Below, in pieces: positions 59,786 through 64,000 of a stretch of 64,000 bases of DNA. This DNA is from Corella eumyota. Taxonomy: Eukaryota > Chordata > Ascidiacea > Phlebobranchia > Corellidae. A model generated the notes under the pieces. It saw only the letters and a program-made list of their open reading frames with translations. It made no database searches and was not told where the DNA came from. The first letter of the stretch is position 1. Each line of letters begins with the position of its first letter. The translations under genes and the position numbers were made by a program. Location of the stretch: assembly GCA_963082875.1 (NCBI GenBank), contig OY720098.1, positions 1,426,001 through 1,490,000 of the forward strand, given 5' to 3'.

Positions 59786-62700
59786 TCTTTGTCGAAGCTT
59801 TAAAACTTTTTTGTGTCAAAACAAATTTAATTTTTAATTTCGTTGTCAAAATTTACCTAAAATTAACATATTTCATATTCTATATACAGAACAAATAGTT
59901 GTAAATATTAATAGGCGAACATTTCTACATATTAAATTATGTTAAATGTTTTAAAGTAATACTATTACATTCTAAATAAACTTAGAAAGTTGGCTAACTT
60001 AAACTTTAAAAAATAAACAGGTTTTATGTATTCTTTAAGTTACAACACTCACTTAACCTTATCCTTATCTTACTTGTTAAAACAATTAGGCCTTTACTGC
60101 CTTATACTCTAAAAAAAAATTTTAAATCAGCGCCATTTTGTATTTCTAAGCTAACTTTTTTTTACCATCTTTTAAGCCTAGCCTTTCTACAAACATTATA
60201 TTCTTGAGTGTAATATCTTATTATTTTGAAATTCTTAATATTAAACAAACACAGAACGTTGTTTACATATTGTGTGTATACTAAACAACGTTACTAGAAA
60301 GCCTGCTGTATTTTCCGGTCAAAAAACAGCCCCTACAACTACTTATTTATATATTATGCTAAGCTACTATAAATATATATATTTGGTATGCTAAATAAGT
60401 CAGAAATTGAGAAAAATATTTGCTTAAATTTAACATATCTTTAATTATAGGCATTAAATGAAGGCTAACTGTTTTATAGATGGCTGTAGTTTTTGCTATG
60501 CGTGCTACTCATACCGCATTTGATATATAAAGTGTCAAAAGTCGCTCGAAAACAAACACAAACTTGAAGTAAATAAAAGAAAACAAACATACAACATTTG
60601 CATAGCTTCTGTGTTACACCATATCGGATAATATTTGTTTTTCAACATTAAGGAGAAATTAATCTTTTTATAAATAGCAATTAAAAGTTTAATACATATA
60701 TGTAAAAGTACTCGATTTTAAGTTTTAAAATATATCTATATATACTGCTTTATGTTTTTTTTAACAAGTTTATTTATTGTAAGGTTTGGCAGTTTTATAT
60801 ATAAATAACATTAATCTTTAGGTAAATATTTAAAGTATATTTTAACTAAAACTTTAATATGTAAATAATACCTAAGTCCTTTTTAACATATTGCTAACAA
60901 AATACTAGCTACTGCTGCATTAGTATGTCTAAAACTGAACATACTTAGTCGAAATATTATAAATATATGTTAAGTTTTTTTACTTTTAACCATAAAAATG
61001 TAAACATTTTGGCTTTATTTTTATTTTTCTGTACTTTTGGGGTTAAAGTATTACACATTTACTAACACTTAATACAAAACTTATTATTACATCATCAATC
61101 AAGTATTGTGACAGATGTAAACTATAATGTCGTGTTGTTATAAGGACTTGAACTCTGGTTTAAAAAGTTAAAAATTAAAGCAAAAAATTAACAAAAGGTC
61201 CAATCAATTTACTACCTCATTTAGTCTGAATAAACCTTGGTGTTTAGGCCAATATATATTTGTGTTTAACTTCTTAAATGGGGGCTAAAATATTGTTTTA
61301 GTTTTAAATTACTGTTAGTTTTTGTTTAGGTTTATTTTGTTTTGGGTAATTTATTAAAACTGTTCAAAAAATTTGTTTTTTAAAACGTGATATATTATTC
61401 TTTTATATATTTTATATTAAGTTGGTTTTAAAATATACAAACTTCTAGTTTGTACAGTTTATTATTAAAATATTTTTTAAGATTACATTTTTATTTTTTT
61501 AAATATGCTTAAATTGTTATTTTTTGTTGTTACAACTAAATTTTACTCTAACTTTTCGCTTAGTTATATATTTTCACGCTAAAATGGCAGAATGCTTATC
61601 TTACCTACTTATAAAGTTTTAAAATAGAGACTTTAAATAATATCCTTTAAACAAAAACTAACTTTAAATTCTAACTTTGTTTTAAGCATTATTAAAACAC
61701 TAATGCAGCATTTTATAAATACTCAAAAAAATGAGGTTTCGGCAAAGTTAAAAATAAACTGATTTCTTATAAACTAGTTGCCAGTTGGAATTACTTACTT
61801 TCAATTTTGCTATATATGGTAGTATATAACATTAATAATGTTATGTAATAATGCTGTATTAGGTATGCAAAGTTAAAGTACTTATTTTCATTCAGAAAAA
61901 AATATAAATGTCTGATTTTTTGCTACTTTTTTACCTAAAAGTCTATTTTTACTAAATTTTAATAAGAACCCATTAACTTTTGCTAAAAAAACGAAACAAA
62001 AATGAAATAATTTCGGAAACGAATCAGCCAAATCAATCATTAAGTCTATAACTTAATACTCATTTAGCGTGTCGAAATCTTAACTCAAATAATTCTCAAT
62101 TTTTATTGCGTTTTCGCGGTATTATGATGTCATAGTCTCAAACTTTAAACCTTACAAAAAATCTACAAAAATCTTAAAAAAATTTTGTCGAAACTTTTTA
62201 AAGGGTAATCAATCAAAAATTGACTTTTATTCGAATAGTTTTGACTAGCAATATTTCTGCAGACTGTTAACGTCGGTTTTTTTCTGAATGCGCTAATGCA
62301 GAACGCCGCTCAAAAACTGCAAACATTTTTTTAAACCATTTTTTTAAAACTTTTTTTCGCTTACACTTAACATACAGTAACTCCATTTTCAAAAAAAAAA
62401 TTGAAAATTTTGAAGCATTATTATGACGAATTCCTATTTAATTGTTTATGTTTATTAGGTTATTGTTTCGTCTTTATTATGTCACGTTATTTAAGCATGC
62501 TGTCTACATTTTATTGCTTTTAAATTTTACGTAATAATTTATTTTTAAAAGTTTAAATTTAAATATTTTGTTTTTTACGTAATATTGTTTACATTATTAA
62601 TATAACTTTAAAAAATAATTTATTTATTGTGTAATTTTTTAAGATGGCCTTTTTGCAAGGATTGTAAGTCTAATAAAAATATTTAAAAATACAATTTTTT

Positions 62701-64000
62701 TACCTTATTTAAATTGCTTTTTGAAAGCTTTTTTTAAAATTAAAATAAATTTTACAAATATTTTTAGTACAATTTTGTATAAACAAAAAACTGTTATAAA
62801 AACCATAAAAATAAACAAAATGTATTTTGGTAAAAACGGAGTTAAAATTAAACTTTAAAAAAATAAACTAAAATTATAAATTGTCCTAAAAATAAATTTA
62901 GTATCGGGTCAAATTAAAGTTGAACTTAGAAATGAACAATTTACCTTTTTAAAAAACACGAAAAAATGTCAAAGTAGTGTCTTTTTTCTTGAAAAGTCAA
63001 ATTTATTTTGACAACATATACATCAAATGAAATGCCCTAGGCTCAAGACATGACAAAAAACACGAAAAAACATCAAAAAATAAATAACTTTAAAAGTTGT
63101 CTTTTTCATGCTTCCATTTAGGAAGATAGGAATCTTTTAAAAGTGAAGTTTTTGCTTGTTTTTGTTGAATTAATATCATTTTAAATCTGTTGGGGGATTT
63201 ATTTTATAAGCTTTACCAAAGTTAAATTATAAAATTTCTTTTGTATTCCTATTTTTTTGCATTTTTTTACATAGTTTGTTAAAAAAAATGATAAAATAAG
63301 CACAAAATATAATTTTTTTTCAATTTGTTTAATTACTTAATATAACTAAACGGTTTTTACAAATTTTAGGCCCCTCAAAATTTTACAAATTTTATCAAAA
63401 ATTTAAAACTATTGAAATTAAAAAAACATTTATTCTGTTTACAAAAACTAATATTTTTAAATATTTATGACGTACCAGTTCATTTATGACGTCACTGTGC
63501 ACCGGTTATAATCAAATAAAAGCTTTTTTTTTATTTAATAAAATCTTCAAAGAGTTTTAGGTGAAAGCGTTAAATTCTAGAATCATGATAAAACGACATT
63601 GATTGATTGATGTCTCATATTGGTCGACTATGACGTAACAATATTGTTTATGTTTATATAATGATTATATCTGAGATTTTTGAAGTAGTAGAGTTAAGAA
63701 AATGAATATTTTTTTTATCAATGACTGACTTATTATTATATTTTTGTTTTCAAAAATGCATTTTTATTTTTTAGCTATTTTATTTTTTTAATTTTGCCTA
63801 AATTTTTTGTTTTTATTTTTTATTTTTTAATTCTTTTTAAAGATAATTTTATATTTTAAATTTTTTTTATTGGGAATATTAAAAAATGTTTCTAAAATAT
63901 TATTTACATATAAATATAGGTTGTTTTAAAATTGTTCTTTTTAAAAGATTAATTTTTTAAATAATTTAAACTAATTACTTTTAAAATAGTTTAGAAAAAC
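59786..64000. other. Hox2 5' flank
   Basis: This is 4.2 kb of AT-rich DNA upstream of the Hox2 start codon. It presumably holds the Hox2 promoter. I see no coding exon, SINE or RNA gene. TGACGTCA recurs near 63486 in a mixed-composition patch at about 63465-63660. Confidence 0.5.

Noticed and set aside
61205-61225. CTACCTCA, the complement of a let-7 seed, near 61.2 kb
   Set aside because: Only about nine bases match and no hairpin partner is present; it is a chance match or at most an isolated seed site.
47326-64000. Search for mir-10 or mir-196, the usual Hox-cluster microRNAs
   Set aside because: I found no CCCTGTAGATC or TAGGTAGTTTC core on either strand around Hox2. TAGGTAGTT near 37.9 kb lacks the rest of mir-196 and a hairpin.

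Overview
The window is animal nuclear DNA, about three quarters A+T, with small spliced genes, short introns and many tRNA-derived and tandem repeats. It almost certainly comes from an ascidian tunicate, probably close to Ciona or Phallusia. The reasons are a Hox2 gene with a homeobox intron, compact introns, and a let-7/mir-125 locus next to a fast-diverging mir-100-like hairpin. I cannot fix the species from the sequence.

Layout, left to right. (1) 1-9.1 kb: no convincing protein gene. It holds a 47-bp minisatellite (6.44-7.24 kb) and then, on the plus strand, a microRNA cluster: a mir-100-like hairpin (7.83-7.93 kb), a perfect let-7 (8161-8182) and mir-125 (8748-8769). (2) 9.77-26.62 kb: four tandem minus-strand copies of one gene encoding an N-terminal non-RD protein kinase (HGD in place of HRD), a short disordered Pro/Glu-rich linker and a C-terminal TPR-like helical domain. 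The linker is built from symmetric phase-1 mini-exons. Copies 3 and 4 have one, copy 1 has three, and copy 2 has twelve, arranged as a roughly 720-bp, four-exon higher-order repeat present three times. (3) 27.48-31.57 kb: an OTUD5 (DUBA) deubiquitinase, ten exons, minus strand. (4) 34.14-40.74 kb: a STAC family protein (C1 domain plus two SH3 domains), minus strand. (5) 47.33-59.79 kb: Hox2, minus strand, three coding exons, with a 9.1-kb first intron that contains an adjacent Prep/Meis-type site and Hox/Pbx-type site. (6) The rest is AT-rich noncoding DNA with SINE copies, tandem repeats and two families of inverted-repeat elements, one a hAT-like MITE with a perfect 8-bp target duplication.

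All recognised protein genes lie on the minus strand; the microRNA cluster lies on the plus strand and converges on the kinase array. The strongest candidates for undescribed biology are the kinase-linker-TPR family with its expanding exon array, the mir-100-like hairpin whose 3p arm is better conserved than its 5p arm, and the Hox2 intronic autoregulatory-type module. Splice sites were read by eye from GT/AG signals, phase and homology. Each gene model closes in frame, but none has transcript support here.
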